Notes: generated from the sequence alone by a model not told the origin. A stretch of 64,000 nt of DNA from Pseudoramibacter sp. (GCF_022484225.1 NZ_JAKVLT010000001.1:1178001-1242000), one strand, 5' to 3'; positions 33,679-42,772 are shown, numbered from the stretch's first letter. Numbers and translations: made by a program.

Positions 33679-34122
33679 GCTGTTTTGGATCACCTTTACG
33701 ATGATGAAGATGCAGCCGATGACGACGAAACAGTCGGCGACGTTGAAGATCGCGAAGCCGATGAGGCGGAAGTCGAAGAAATCGACGACGTAGCCGTAAT
33801 GAATCCGGTCCACGAGATTGCCGAGGGCCCCGCCGATGACGAGGCAGAACGCGGTGTTGAGACTCAAATACGCCTTGGTCTTCGGCAGACGGTATAAAAG
33901 CCAGATCAGAAAAGCGATCAAAACCGAGGTGAACAAAATCAAGAACACGGATTTTCCGGCGAAGATGCTGAAAGCGGCGCCGGTGTTTTCGATGTAGGTC
34001 AGGTGAAACACCCGGGGGATGATGGGCACGGTGGTGATCGGCGCGAGAAAACGCACGGCCAGCACCTTGGTGATCTGGTCGGCGGTCAGGCACAGGCCGA
34101 TGAGCAGTATGTACATGAGCAT
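33661..34122 (-). CDS. lspA: Lipoprotein signal peptidase (signal peptidase II)
   Basis: 153 aa with four membrane helices. The catalytic Asp pair lies in GALGNLVDRIHYGYVVDF and FNVADCFVVIG. It cleaves the signal peptide of lipidated prolipoproteins. On the minus strand AGGAGG lies nine bases before the ATG at 34122, so longer forms are rejected. The tail overlaps the helicase gene by 18 bp on the other strand. An extended -10 (TGATATACT) lies at 34151-34159. Confidence 0.95.
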   Translation of the reverse strand: MLMYILLIGLCLTADQITKVLAVRFLAPITTVPIIPRVFHLTYIENTGAAFSIFAGKSVFLILFTSVLIAFLIWLLYRLPKTKAYLSLNTAFCLVIGGALGNLVDRIHYGYVVDFFDFRLIGFAIFNVADCFVVIGCIFIIVKVIQNSLNAPD

Positions 34123-34184
34123 AAGATAAAACCTCCTGTGGTATGCCGCTAGTATATCACAAACCAAATCCCTTCGGGGTTTTA

Positions 34185-34213
34185 TTGAAACTCATGGGAT
34201 AAAATGATAAACT
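34185..34213 (+). promoter_or_regulatory. Promoter of the hisS operon
   Basis: TTGAAA (34185-34190), 17 bp, TAAACT (34208-34213) with an extended TGA. Confidence 0.72.
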
Positions 34214-34259
34214 ACAAGACAGCCAAAAATATAAATTTATAGATAAAGGAATGAAAATT

Positions 34260-35510
34260 ATGGAAAAAATATCATCGAATCCGGTCCGCGGCACCCGGGA
34301 CATTCTCCCCGAAGAAATGCGCATCCGCGACGAACTGGAACACACCATCGCGGGCATCTACAAGGCCCACGGCTTCTCCCGCATCGAAACCCCGGCCCTG
34401 GAAAACATCGACCTGCTCTTAGGCTCCGACGGCGGGGACAATTTAAAGATGCTCTTTACGGTCTTAAAACGGGGGCGGAAGTTTAAGCCCGCGGAAAATT
34501 CGACGCCCCACGACCTGTGCGACATGGGGCTGCGCTACGACTTGACCCTGCCTTTGTCCCGGTTCTACGCCAACCATGCGGAACAGCTGGAAATGCCCTT
34601 CAAGGCGATTCAGATCGGCAACGTCTTCCGGGCGGAACGCCCCCAGCAGGGCCGCTTCCGCTCCTTTAAGCAGTGCGACATCGACATCATCGGCGACCCG
34701 AACATCACCGCGGAAATCGAACTCATCAACACCACGGCGACGGCGCTGCTCGCGGCGGGGTTCTCGGATTTCGTGATCAAAGTCAATGACCGCAGGCTTC
34801 TGACCCAGTTTATCCTCCAGGCGGGCTTTAAGGCCGAAGATGTGGGCTCGGTCTGTATTTCTCTCGATAAGGTCGACAAGATCGGCACCGACGGCATCAA
34901 GAAGGAACTCGTCGAAAAGGGCTATGACGCGGCCATGATCGATCAGTTTGTGGATGCCGTGGCCGGCGTCAATCTCGACAACGTCGACGAAAAAGTGGAC
35001 GCCCCGGACGCCGTGGCCGACCTCAAGCGGGTCATCGCCACCTCGACGGAACTCGCGGAAGGGCGCTACAAGATCGAATTCGACTTCAACCTGATCCGGG
35101 GCATGGGCTACTACACCGGGGAAGTGTTTGAAGTGCGCTGGGGCGACGTGGGCTACTCCATCGCCGGGGGCGGCCGCTACGACAACATGGTCGGCAAGTA
35201 CATGAAGCAGTCGGTGCCGGCGGTGGGCTTCTCCATCGGCTTTGAACGCATCGTCGGGCTTTTGATGGAAAAAGGCGCGCACCTGAAGAATCCGGTGAAG
35301 AAAATCGCCCTGTTCCACCAGAAAAACGCCGACATGGCCGATGTGATCAGAAAAGCGGACGCCTTGAGAGAACAAGGCTATGCGGTGAACCTCATCACCG
35401 AAAAGAAGAAGATCGGCAAGCAGATTAATCACTGCGAAGCACACGGCTACGCGGGCTTCATGGTCTACGGCCGGGATCTCGAAATCCGATTCTTCGGCGA
35501 AGATCATTAA
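34260..35510 (+). CDS. hisS: Histidyl-tRNA synthetase family protein
   Basis: 416 aa, class II synthetase fold: VRGTRDILPEEMRIRDELE, motif 1 and 2 area MGLRYDLTLPLSRFYANH and FRAERPQQGRFRSFKQCDIDIIG, and motif 3 GGGRYDNMVGKYMKQ, GFSIGFERI. A C-terminal anticodon-binding domain is present (about 330-416), which favours HisS over the regulatory subunit HisZ. The usual RGLDYYT signature reads RGMGYYT, a small departure. AAAGGA lies nine bases before the ATG at 34260. It leads an operon of RNA-modification genes. Confidence 0.85.
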   Translation: MEKISSNPVRGTRDILPEEMRIRDELEHTIAGIYKAHGFSRIETPALENIDLLLGSDGGDNLKMLFTVLKRGRKFKPAENSTPHDLCDMGLRYDLTLPLSRFYANHAEQLEMPFKAIQIGNVFRAERPQQGRFRSFKQCDIDIIGDPNITAEIELINTTATALLAAGFSDFVIKVNDRRLLTQFILQAGFKAEDVGSVCISLDKVDKIGTDGIKKELVEKGYDAAMIDQFVDAVAGVNLDNVDEKVDAPDAVADLKRVIATSTELAEGRYKIEFDFNLIRGMGYYTGEVFEVRWGDVGYSIAGGGRYDNMVGKYMKQSVPAVGFSIGFERIVGLLMEKGAHLKNPVKKIALFHQKNADMADVIRKADALREQGYAVNLITEKKKIGKQINHCEAHGYAGFMVYGRDLEIRFFGEDH

Positions 35511-35511
35511 G

Positions 35512-36693
35512 ATGCTCGAACTCATTGCCACCACCGCCTTCGGACTCGAGAGCGTCGTCAAGCAGGAGATTAAGGAGCTGGGCTACGCGATTACCAAAGT
35601 CGAAGACGGCCGGGTCCATTTTGAAGGGGATGCCCGGGCGATTCCCCGGGCGAATTTGTGGCTGCGCTGCGCCGACCGGGTGCTCCTCAGTGTCGGAAAC
35701 TTCACGGCTGTCACCTTCGACGAGCTGTTCGAAAAGACCCGCGCCCTGCCCTGGGAAGACTACATCCCCGAAGACGGGGCCTTTCCCGCGGCGAAGATCT
35801 CGTCTGTGAAGTCGAAGCTGTTCAGCAAGTCCGACGGCCAGCGCATCGTGAAAAAGGCCGTGGCCGTGCGCCTCGGCGAGGCCTACGGAGAGGGGCATCT
35901 GCCGGAGACCGGGGCGGCGTACCCCATCTACATCAAGCTCTTAAAAGACCAGGTGACCCTCGCGATCAACACCAGCGGGCCGGGACTCAACAAGCGGGGC
36001 TACCGGGCCCACGGCAACGGGGCGCCCCTTAAGGAGACGTTGGCGGCGGCCCTCGTGAAGCTCTCCCGGTGGCGGCCGGACCGGTTTTTCTTAGATCCCC
36101 TGTGCGGCTCGGGCACCATCGTCATCGAAGCGGCGATGATCGGCCGAAATCAGGCCCCGGGGATGCACCGGCACTTTGACAGCGAAGCCTGGCCTGAAGT
36201 GGGCCGCCTCCTCTGGGATCAGGCGAGGGAAGAAGCCCAGGATGTTTTAAAGCGTTCGCCGAATTTCAGAGTCCTCGGCAGCGACATCGACCCGAAGGCC
36301 TTAAAGCAGGCGCGCCTTAACGCGGACCTGGCCGGGGTTTCCGATTACACTGCCTTTCAGCGCCTGCCGGTGCAGGAGGTGAGGACCCGCCGCCGCTACG
36401 GGGTCATCGTCACGAACCCGCCCTACGGCAGCCGCCTTCTCGATCATGATCAAGTTTCGGAACTTACGAAGGACATGGGCGAGGTGTTTCGCGCCCTGCC
36501 CGACTGGTCGTATTTTATCTTAAGCGGCTACGAAGACTTTGAAAAAGATTTCGGACAGCGGGCGACGAAGAACCGCAAGCTCTACAACAGCATGATCAAA
36601 ACGTATTTTTATCAGTATTACGGGCCGCTTCCGCCACGCCGCGGGCGTCTTGAAGCGATCGCCGGAAACAAGGGAGTCAACCATGAAAAATAA
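35512..36693 (+). CDS. THUMP-domain RNA methyltransferase (RlmL/YpsC family)
   Basis: 393 aa. An N-terminal THUMP RNA-binding domain (about 45-160) is followed by a Rossmann methyltransferase. The latter has FFLDPLCGSGTIVIEAAMI near residue 190 (SAM motif), LGSDIDPKALKQARLN near 254, and the catalytic IVTNPPYGSRL near 300. It probably makes m2G in 23S rRNA. It starts one base after the hisS stop and overlaps rlmB by 11 bp. Confidence 0.88.
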   Translation: MLELIATTAFGLESVVKQEIKELGYAITKVEDGRVHFEGDARAIPRANLWLRCADRVLLSVGNFTAVTFDELFEKTRALPWEDYIPEDGAFPAAKISSVKSKLFSKSDGQRIVKKAVAVRLGEAYGEGHLPETGAAYPIYIKLLKDQVTLAINTSGPGLNKRGYRAHGNGAPLKETLAAALVKLSRWRPDRFFLDPLCGSGTIVIEAAMIGRNQAPGMHRHFDSEAWPEVGRLLWDQAREEAQDVLKRSPNFRVLGSDIDPKALKQARLNADLAGVSDYTAFQRLPVQEVRTRRRYGVIVTNPPYGSRLLDHDQVSELTKDMGEVFRALPDWSYFILSGYEDFEKDFGQRATKNRKLYNSMIKTYFYQYYGPLPPRRGRLEAIAGNKGVNHEK

Positions 36694-37489
36694 ACCAGCC
36701 CATCGGCCCAAAACCGCACGGCACCGCGGGGAAAACTTTGAATCTGCAGGCACAGGCTTCGTGATCATCGGCAAGAACCCGGTGAAGGAAGCCCTTCGGG
36801 AAGACCGCCAGATCGACCGAATCTACGTCATGAAGGACAACCGGGACCACGTCCTCGGGGACATCACGGCCCAGGCCAAGAAAAAGGGCATCGTGATTCA
36901 CTCGGTCGAAAAGCAGAAACTGAATCAGATCGCCCGGAACGCCGGCTTTGAAAACACGAACCACCAGGGCATCGCCGCGATGATGGCGCCCTTCGATTTC
37001 GCTGACCTCGACACGGTGATTAGGGACGCCGGGGACGGCCTCTTCGTGATTCTCGATCACATCGTCGATCCCCACAATTTCGGGGCCATCGTCCGCTCGG
37101 CGAACCTGTGCGGCGCCGCGGCGGTGATCTTCCCCGAAAGGCGTTCGGCGTCGGTGTCGGCGGTGTCCATGAAGGCCTCCGCCGGGGCCATGAACGCCAC
37201 GCCCATGGTCAAGGCCGCAAACCTCTCCCAGGTGATCGAAACCTTAAAGGATGCCGGGTACTGGATCGCCTGCGCCGACATGGACGGCGAGCCCTACGAA
37301 AAAATCGACTGGAAGGGGAAGATGGCGCTGGTCATCGGCAACGAAGGGGCCGGGATCAGCCCGAACGTGAGAAAGCACTGCGACTTCACCGCGTCGATTC
37401 CGAACTACGGCACGGTCGATTCCTTCAACGCCTCGGTGGCGGCCGGGGTGCTCCTCTGTGAAGCGGCCCGCCAGCGCCATGAACGGTGA
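36683..37489 (+). CDS. rlmB: 23S rRNA (guanosine-2'-O)-methyltransferase RlmB
   Basis: 268 aa SpoU/TrmH methyltransferase. A basic N-terminus is followed by the L30e-like substrate domain, then the SPOUT knot with DHIVDPHNFGAIVRSANLCGA near residue 124, ALVIGNEGAGISPNVRKHCD near 214 and IPNYGTVDSFNASVAAGVLL near 235. AAGGGAG precedes ATG 36683. Its end overlaps the next gene by 11 bp. Confidence 0.93.
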   Translation: MKNKPAHRPKTARHRGENFESAGTGFVIIGKNPVKEALREDRQIDRIYVMKDNRDHVLGDITAQAKKKGIVIHSVEKQKLNQIARNAGFENTNHQGIAAMMAPFDFADLDTVIRDAGDGLFVILDHIVDPHNFGAIVRSANLCGAAAVIFPERRSASVSAVSMKASAGAMNATPMVKAANLSQVIETLKDAGYWIACADMDGEPYEKIDWKGKMALVIGNEGAGISPNVRKHCDFTASIPNYGTVDSFNASVAAGVLLCEAARQRHER

Positions 37490-38048
37490 TCAGCCGACTC
37501 TCATCGTGGACGGCTACAACGTCATCTACGAGCGGGCGAGTGAGGCAAACCGGCCGGTGGGGGACCTCGAAAACGAGCGCAAATGGCTCGTCGACACCCT
37601 CGCCGATTACAGCGGCTACCGGGGGATCGAGACGGTGGTGGTCTTCGACGCCTACAACCGCAAAGACTTCGAGAAGCGGGAATTTTCCGTCAGCGGCATT
37701 TCCGTCATCTTCACCCCTTTCGGGGAGACCGCGGACAGCTTCATCGAAGGGCTCGTGTACGCGATTATGGGGGCCCACCGGGACGCGCGCAAATATCGGC
37801 GAAATTTAAGAGTCGAAGTTGTGTCGTCTGACAACGCCGTTCAGCAGATCGTCCTCGGGGGCGGGGCGACCCGGATGTCGTCGAGAGAACTTTTGATCGA
37901 TATCAAAAACGTGAAGAAACGGGCGAAGGCCGCCCACGCGATTAAGCCTGCCGCACCCCACCACAACCGTTTAAGTGAAAATATGGCCGGGGACGTCCGG
38001 AACATCCTCGACGCCATGCGCAAGTCGGATATTAAAGAAAATAAATGA
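37479..38048 (+). CDS. NYN-domain ribonuclease, YacP/Rae1 type
   Basis: 189 aa with the PIN-like NYN fold. Acidic residues are visible in TLIVDGYNVIYE, VVVFDAYNRK, TPFGETADSFIE and VVSSDNAVQQIVLGGGATRMSSREL. In Bacillus, Rae1 enters the ribosomal A site and cuts mRNA. Its position directly after rlmB is the standard Firmicute arrangement. ATG 37479 lies within the end of rlmB. Confidence 0.88.
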   Translation: MNGDQPTLIVDGYNVIYERASEANRPVGDLENERKWLVDTLADYSGYRGIETVVVFDAYNRKDFEKREFSVSGISVIFTPFGETADSFIEGLVYAIMGAHRDARKYRRNLRVEVVSSDNAVQQIVLGGGATRMSSRELLIDIKNVKKRAKAAHAIKPAAPHHNRLSENMAGDVRNILDAMRKSDIKENK

Positions 38049-38124
38049 AACGCCGCCGTAAATAAACGTTTTCTTTCGGAAATTTTGAAATTATGTAAAA
38101 GATGAAAAATTATCAAAAATGCCG

Positions 38125-38153
38125 TGGACAAGGCAAAAAAGGCGGCGTATAAT
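38125..38153 (+). promoter_or_regulatory. Promoter of the transketolase-transaldolase operon
   Basis: TGGACA (38125-38130), 17 bp, TATAAT (38148-38153), 84 bp before the first gene. Confidence 0.75.
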
Positions 38154-38236
38154 TAAACACATAGTGAACAGGGTGATTATTACTGAAATAATGTAAAAGA
38201 CCTGTTGGATTAAGATTAAATTTAAAGGAGAATTTT

Positions 38237-39040
38237 ATGGAAGATCTGAAAGCCATTGCTAAAGAAATCCGCCGTGATATTGTGAAAAGCATTGGAAAAG
38301 CGGCTTCTGGCCACCCAGGCGGGTCCCTTTCGGCAGTCGAAATTTTGACCCTTTTGTATTATGAAAAGATGAATGTGGACCCGAAAAACCCGAAAATGGA
38401 AGACCGGGACCGCTTCGTCCTCTCCAAAGGGCACGCGGCGCCGGCACTTTACGCGACACTGGCGAGCAAGGGCTATTTCCCGAAGGAAGAACTCGATCAC
38501 CTGCGCCAGGTCGGGGCGATGCTTCAGGGACATCCTTCCATGCACACCCCTGGGGTTGACATGGCGACCGGTTCCCTCGGCCAGGGCTTTTCGACGGCTG
38601 TGGGCATGGCCCTCGGCGCGAAACACCAGGGCGCAAAATGGCACACCTACGTCCTCCTCGGCGACGGGGAAATCGAAGAAGGCATCGTCTGGGAAGCGGC
38701 GATGGCGGCTTCCAACTACGGCCTGTCCAACTTGACCGCCTTTGTGGACAACAACAACCTCCAGATCGACGGGGCCGTGTCTGACGTCATGAATCCGTAC
38801 CCGATCGACGAAAAATTCAAGGCTTTCGGCTGGAACGTCATCGACGTGGCCGACGGCAACGATTTTGATCAGCTCCGCGCGGCGCTCACCCTCGCAGAAG
38901 CCTGCACCGACAAGCCATCAGTGCTCGTCTGCAAGACGGTCAAGGGCAAAGGCGTCTCCTTCATGGAAAATGAAGTGGGCTGGCACGGCAAGGGACCGAA
39001 TCCGGAACAGGTCGAACAGGCCCTGAAGGATTTGGCATAA
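38237..39040 (+). CDS. Transketolase, N-terminal (TPP-binding) subunit
   Basis: 267 aa covering the pyrophosphate domain. GKAASGHPGGSLSAVEIL begins it, and the TPP motif is LLGDGEIEEGIVWEAAMAASNYGLSNLTAFVDNN (GDG...NN) near residue 141. Works with the next gene to move two-carbon units in the pentose phosphate pathway. The split into two polypeptides is common in Clostridia. AAAGGAGAATTTT precedes the ATG. Confidence 0.95.
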   Translation: MEDLKAIAKEIRRDIVKSIGKAASGHPGGSLSAVEILTLLYYEKMNVDPKNPKMEDRDRFVLSKGHAAPALYATLASKGYFPKEELDHLRQVGAMLQGHPSMHTPGVDMATGSLGQGFSTAVGMALGAKHQGAKWHTYVLLGDGEIEEGIVWEAAMAASNYGLSNLTAFVDNNNLQIDGAVSDVMNPYPIDEKFKAFGWNVIDVADGNDFDQLRAALTLAEACTDKPSVLVCKTVKGKGVSFMENEVGWHGKGPNPEQVEQALKDLA

Positions 39041-39067
39041 TCGGGTTCGAATAGAGGAGAATATAGA

Positions 39068-40003
39068 ATGGAAAAAATCGCCACTAGAGAAGCATATGGG
39101 AAATATCTTGTCGAACTGGGCAAGAAGAATCCGAAAATCGTCGTCTTTGACGGGGACTTGTCCGGCGCCACCAAGACGTCGTATTTCAGAGCCGAATTCC
39201 CGGACCGTCACTTTAACGCCGGGATCGCCGAAGCGGACCTCATGGGCATGGCCGCTGGGATTTCCACCACCGGGCTCATCCCCTTCGCGTCGACCTTCGC
39301 CATTTTCGGCGCAGGCCGCGCCTTTGAAATCATCCGCAACAGCATCTGCTATTCAAATCTTAACGTCAACATCTGCTGCACCCACGCGGGTCTTTCCGTC
39401 GGGGAAGACGGGGGCTCCCACCAGTCCATCGAAGACATCGCCCTGATGCGGGTGCTGCCGAACATGCACGTTTTTGTCCCGGCTGACGCGGTGGAAACCC
39501 ACAAGATGATCGACGCGGCGCTTAACATCGACGGCCCGTGCTACATCCGTCTGTGCCGCCTGGCCACCAACGTCGTCCTGCCGGAAGACTACGAATTTGT
39601 CCCAGGCAAAGCCGTTGAACTTAAGAAGGGTTCTGACGTCACCATCATGGCCATCGGCCTCATGGTCGAACGGGCCCTCGAAGCCGCGGAAACCCTCGAA
39701 AAAGAAGGCATCTCCGCCAGAGTTCTCAACATGGGCTCCATCAAGCCGATCGACAAAGCGGCCATCGAAGCGGCGGCTAAAGAAACCGGCGCCATCGTCA
39801 CCGCAGAAGAACACTCCGTCATCGGCGGCCTCGCCGGCGCGGTCTGCGAAACCCTCGCGGAAACGACAGCCTGCCCGGTTGAAAAAGTCGGCGTGAATGA
39901 CGTCTTCGGCCAGTCCGGAAAGGCCCTGGAAGTGCTCGAACACTACGGCCTCACCGCTGAACACATCGTAGAAGCTGCGAAAAAAGCCATTTCCCGCAAA
40001 TAA
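39068..40003 (+). CDS. Transketolase, C-terminal subunit
   Basis: 311 aa with the pyrimidine-binding domain (VFDGDLSGATKTSYF, FNAGIAEADLMGMAAGISTTG, with Glu in AEAD activating TPP) and a C-terminal transketolase domain (about 195-305). It lies 27 bp after the other subunit, with AGAGGAGAA before the ATG. Confidence 0.95.
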   Translation: MEKIATREAYGKYLVELGKKNPKIVVFDGDLSGATKTSYFRAEFPDRHFNAGIAEADLMGMAAGISTTGLIPFASTFAIFGAGRAFEIIRNSICYSNLNVNICCTHAGLSVGEDGGSHQSIEDIALMRVLPNMHVFVPADAVETHKMIDAALNIDGPCYIRLCRLATNVVLPEDYEFVPGKAVELKKGSDVTIMAIGLMVERALEAAETLEKEGISARVLNMGSIKPIDKAAIEAAAKETGAIVTAEEHSVIGGLAGAVCETLAETTACPVEKVGVNDVFGQSGKALEVLEHYGLTAEHIVEAAKKAISRK

Positions 40004-40031
40004 TAACGCAAGAGAGGAGCGTATTTAAATT

Positions 40032-40688
40032 ATGAAATTTTTTCTCGACACCGCTAATGTAGACGACATCCGCCGCGCCAACGACATGGGCGTGATTCAG
40101 GGGGTCACCACCAACCCGTCCTTAATCGCCAAGGAAGGCCGGGACTTCAACGAAGTCATCAAGGAAATCACGTCGATTGTCGACGGCCCGATTTCCGGGG
40201 AAGTCAAAGCGACGACCACCGACGCCGAAGGCATGATCGCTGAAGGCCGGGAAATCGCCAAAATTCACCCGAACATGGTCGTGAAGATCCCGATGACCGA
40301 AGAAGGCCTGAAGGCGACGAAGGTGCTCTCTTCTGAAGGCATCAAGTGCAACGTGACGCTGATCTTCTCACCGGCTCAGGCGATCCTCGCGGCGCTGGCT
40401 GGCGCGGCTTACGTCTCACCGTTCCTCGGCCGCCTCGACGACATCGCAACCCCTGGGATCGAATTGGTCCAGACCATTGCCGAAGTCTTCGAAGTCCAGG
40501 GCATCGAAACGGAAATCATCGCGGCGTCGATCCGCAACCCGATCCACGTGGTCGACTGCGCGGCTGCCGGCGCGGACATCTGCACGATCCCGATGAAGGT
40601 TGTCGAACAGATGACCCATCATCCGCTGACCGATATCGGCATCAAGAATTTCCAGCGCGACTACATCGCGGTATTCGGCGACAAGTAA
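40032..40688 (+). CDS. tal: Transaldolase, short FSA/TalC type
   Basis: 218 aa TIM barrel. [31 protein letters not shown] and [13 protein letters not shown] (Schiff-base Lys) are diagnostic. It transfers dihydroxyacetone units between sugar phosphates. Third gene of the operon. Confidence 0.95.
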   Translation: MKFFLDTANVDDIRRANDMGVIQGVTTNPSLIAKEGRDFNEVIKEITSIVDGPISGEVKATTTDAEGMIAEGREIAKIHPNMVVKIPMTEEGLKATKVLSSEGIKCNVTLIFSPAQAILAALAGAAYVSPFLGRLDDIATPGIELVQTIAEVFEVQGIETEIIAASIRNPIHVVDCAAAGADICTIPMKVVEQMTHHPLTDIGIKNFQRDYIAVFGDK

Positions 40689-40706
40689 GCGATAATAAAC
40701 CCCACA

Positions 40707-40737
40707 GGAGCCGGTTTTGCCGGCTCCAATTTTTTTT
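40707..40737 (+). terminator. Terminator after the transaldolase gene
   Basis: GGAGCCGG-TTTTG-CCGGCTCC followed by AATTTTTTTT. Confidence 0.9.
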
Positions 40738-40748
40738 ATAAATAACGC

Positions 40749-40777
40749 TTGACATTTAGATTAAAATTAGGTAAGAT
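40749..40777 (+). promoter_or_regulatory. Promoter of the tRNA-Tyr/tRNA-Thr unit
   Basis: TTGACA (40749-40754), 17 bp, TAAGAT (40772-40777). Confidence 0.78.
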
Positions 40778-40792
40778 AAAGAAGTTCTTGAC

Positions 40793-40877
40793 GGGGAAAT
40801 GCCCGAGTGGCTAAAGGGGGCGGACTGTAAATCCGTTGACTTAGTCTACGATGGTTCGAATCCATCTTTCCCCACCA
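40793..40877 (+). tRNA. tRNA-Tyr (anticodon GTA)
   Basis: Class II tRNA with a long variable arm (GACTTAGTC), acceptor GGGGAAA/TTTCCCC, anticodon loop CTGTAAA and an encoded CCA. Confidence 0.96.
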
Positions 40878-40880
40878 TGT

Positions 40881-40956
40881 GCTATTGTAGCTCAGTAGGT
40901 AGAGCACCACCTCGGTAAGGTGGGGGTCACCGGTTCAAATCCGGTCAATAGCTCCA
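40881..40956 (+). tRNA. tRNA-Thr (anticodon GGT) with C at position 33
   Basis: Acceptor GCTATTG/CAATAGC, D arm GCTCAGTAGGTAGAGC, anticodon stem CCACC/GGTGG and T arm ACCGG/CCGGT are all paired, and the CCA is encoded. The anticodon loop is TCGGTAA, which puts C where U33 is nearly always found. The family and anticodon are otherwise clear. Confidence 0.92.
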
Positions 40957-40967
40957 GTTGAGAGAAT

Positions 40968-40995
40968 ACCCAGAACTTATGTTCTGGGTTTTTTT
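40968..40995 (+). terminator. Terminator of the tRNA unit
   Basis: ACCCAGAAC-TTAT-GTTCTGGGT, perfect 9-bp stem, and T run. Confidence 0.92.
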
Positions 40996-41111
40996 ATTTT
41001 GCTTTATATTTCCTTAAATTTATTTATTTTTTCAAAAATATTGGGAACTTTTTGGATTTTTCGGAATGATATAGACGAGCCCCAAAATATTAAAAAAATT
41101 CAAAAATAGGC

Positions 41112-41140
41112 TTCACATTGATTTCACTTTGTGGCATAAT
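41112..41140 (+). promoter_or_regulatory. Promoter of the phage-like replication pair
   Basis: TTCACA (41112-41117), 17 bp, CATAAT (41135-41140) with TGTGG before the -10. The spacer from 40996 is very A/T-rich and holds no gene. Confidence 0.55.
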
Positions 41141-41191
41141 AGGTCATGAGGTGATCTTGGTATTCACATAAGGAGAAGTTAAAAAGAACAT

Positions 41192-42073
41192 ATGGCTAGA
41201 AAACACAAAGACAAAGTTGACTATTTTCCGTTAGACGTGGTGATGGACACCGATGTCAGGCTTCTCGACATTCGCTTCGGCCTTGCCGGATACGCCGTTT
41301 TTATCAAACTCTACCAATATATTTACGGGCAGCACGGATATTACGGCGAGTGGGACGCAGATGCGAAGCTGCTGTTCTGCAGCGATCAGAACATTCGGGA
41401 GGATGAGCGGGCACTCGTCGACGAAGTCACGGACTGGTGTCTTGACCGCGGCCTGTTTTCCCGGGAAATATACGAAAAATATCAAATCCTCACGTCCCAT
41501 GGGATTCAGGCCCAGTTCCTGCGGATCACGAAGAAGCGCGCCGAAACGAAAATTGACGAACGCTTTGATCTCGTGCATCAGGATGTCGGCAAAACTGAAG
41601 CATCTGTTGACAAAATCGGCATAACTTCCAGAAGAAATACGCAAATAAAACAGAAAGATAAACTGAAACCGAAAGGGAAAGAGATAGATAAAGAGTGGGC
41701 GCCGGAAACCGGCGCTGTGGGTCCCGAAGGGCCCCACGATATCTCTTTAATGATCTCTGATTATTGGAATCATCATGTGGCAGAACCGGCAGGCTTAAGC
41801 TCGGTTAAAAAACCAGCGTGCTGGAATAAGAAGCGCAGACAGGCGGTGCAGTCGCGCCTTGCGGAAAAAGGTGAGCGGGGGATTCTCGACACCTTCGACC
41901 GGGTCTTCGCCTCGGATTTTTTAACGGGGCGCTCCGGCAAATGGCAGGCGGATTTTGACTGGGTCTTAAAAGCCGAGAATTTTCAGAAAATCGCCGAAGG
42001 GCGCTACGACAACCCGAAGCAGGCGTCCAACGAAAGCTATTATGATAAGATTATCAAAGGAGGCATAGAATGA
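41192..42073 (+). CDS. Phage-type replication protein, DUF4373 (Lin1244/Lin1753) domain
   Basis: 293 aa. The first 90 residues (KVDYFPLDVVMDTDVRLLDI, then FGLAGYAVFIKLYQYIYGQHGYYGEW) match the DUF4373 module of phage replisome organisers. A Lys-rich linker (about 145-170) and a C-terminal domain follow, as in DnaD-like initiators. In phages it loads the replicative helicase together with a loader gene, and the next gene is of that kind. AAGGAG lies about 16 bases from the ATG, longer than usual. No integrase, repressor or structural genes are nearby. Confidence 0.8.
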   Translation: MARKHKDKVDYFPLDVVMDTDVRLLDIRFGLAGYAVFIKLYQYIYGQHGYYGEWDADAKLLFCSDQNIREDERALVDEVTDWCLDRGLFSREIYEKYQILTSHGIQAQFLRITKKRAETKIDERFDLVHQDVGKTEASVDKIGITSRRNTQIKQKDKLKPKGKEIDKEWAPETGAVGPEGPHDISLMISDYWNHHVAEPAGLSSVKKPACWNKKRRQAVQSRLAEKGERGILDTFDRVFASDFLTGRSGKWQADFDWVLKAENFQKIAEGRYDNPKQASNESYYDKIIKGGIE

Positions 42074-42684
42074 ACAAACAAGGTGCGGCGCGCATCATGA
42101 AGATGCTCAAGGCCGCTTATCCCAACTTCGACAACAACGCGAGCCCCGCGGACATCATGGACATGTGGCTGTGGCGGTTCAAGGACACGCCCTTCGAGGT
42201 GGTGTTCGAGGCCGTGGGCGAGTACATCGACGGCGACCACAGTTTCGCGCCGACGGTGGGGCAGATCAAGAAGATCATCGCCGACAAAAACCCGGGGATG
42301 ACGGCGGCCGAGGGCTGGCAGGAGATCGAGGGGGCCCTCAAAAACGCGGGCCGGGACAGCAAGACCGAGTTCGAGAAGCTCTCCCCGGCGGTTCGCGCCT
42401 ATGTGAATTCCCCGGCGACCCTCAAATACCTCGCGACGACGCCCTATTCGTCCGGGGAGTACGAGGCCTATCAGACGCGGTTCTTTAAGTGTTTTAAGGG
42501 CGATGTCCCGGCTCAGGCTCCGGATGATCAAACGCAAAACAAAAAGCTTGAAAACGGCGGAGAGGATCCGAGAATGCGAAAGCTTCTTCAGAATTTAGAT
42601 CAGAAGATGCGGGAGAAAAATAAAAAAGAAGATGAGGAGAAGAAAGAGAAGCAGGAAAATCAAGAAGCTGAATCAAAGGCGTGA
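42070..42684 (+). CDS. Phage helicase loader/inhibitor-like protein (G39P type)
   Basis: 204 aa. Residues of about 5-85 fit the loader and inhibitor of G40P domain (MKMLKAAYPNFDNNASPADIMDMWLWRFKDTPFEVVFEAVGEYI). The C-terminus is a charged Lys/Glu tail. Its ATG overlaps the stop of the DUF4373 gene by four bases, so the pair is coupled. It should bring the replicative helicase to a phage origin. Here it looks like what is left of a prophage downstream of tRNA-Thr. Confidence 0.72.
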   Translation: MNKQGAARIMKMLKAAYPNFDNNASPADIMDMWLWRFKDTPFEVVFEAVGEYIDGDHSFAPTVGQIKKIIADKNPGMTAAEGWQEIEGALKNAGRDSKTEFEKLSPAVRAYVNSPATLKYLATTPYSSGEYEAYQTRFFKCFKGDVPAQAPDDQTQNKKLENGGEDPRMRKLLQNLDQKMREKNKKEDEEKKEKQENQEAESKA

Positions 42685-42772
42685 TTGCAGTTTGGGGTTT
42701 ATCATAGTAAAATAAAAGCGAGATTTTTCTCCAACTTTTTTTCTTGCGCCCTCCCGCCTTTTGCGTTAGAGT
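42685..42772 (+). promoter_or_regulatory. Two candidate promoters for the AEC transporter gene
   Basis: TTGCAG (42685-42690), 17 bp, TAAAAT (42708-42713); and TTGCGC (42744-42749), 17 bp, TAGAGT (42767-42772). Confidence 0.5.

Noticed and set aside
34251..34259. ATG at 34251 as the hisS start
   Set aside because: AAAGGA abuts it with no spacing; the ATG at 34260 is nine bases away and gives the usual N-terminus.
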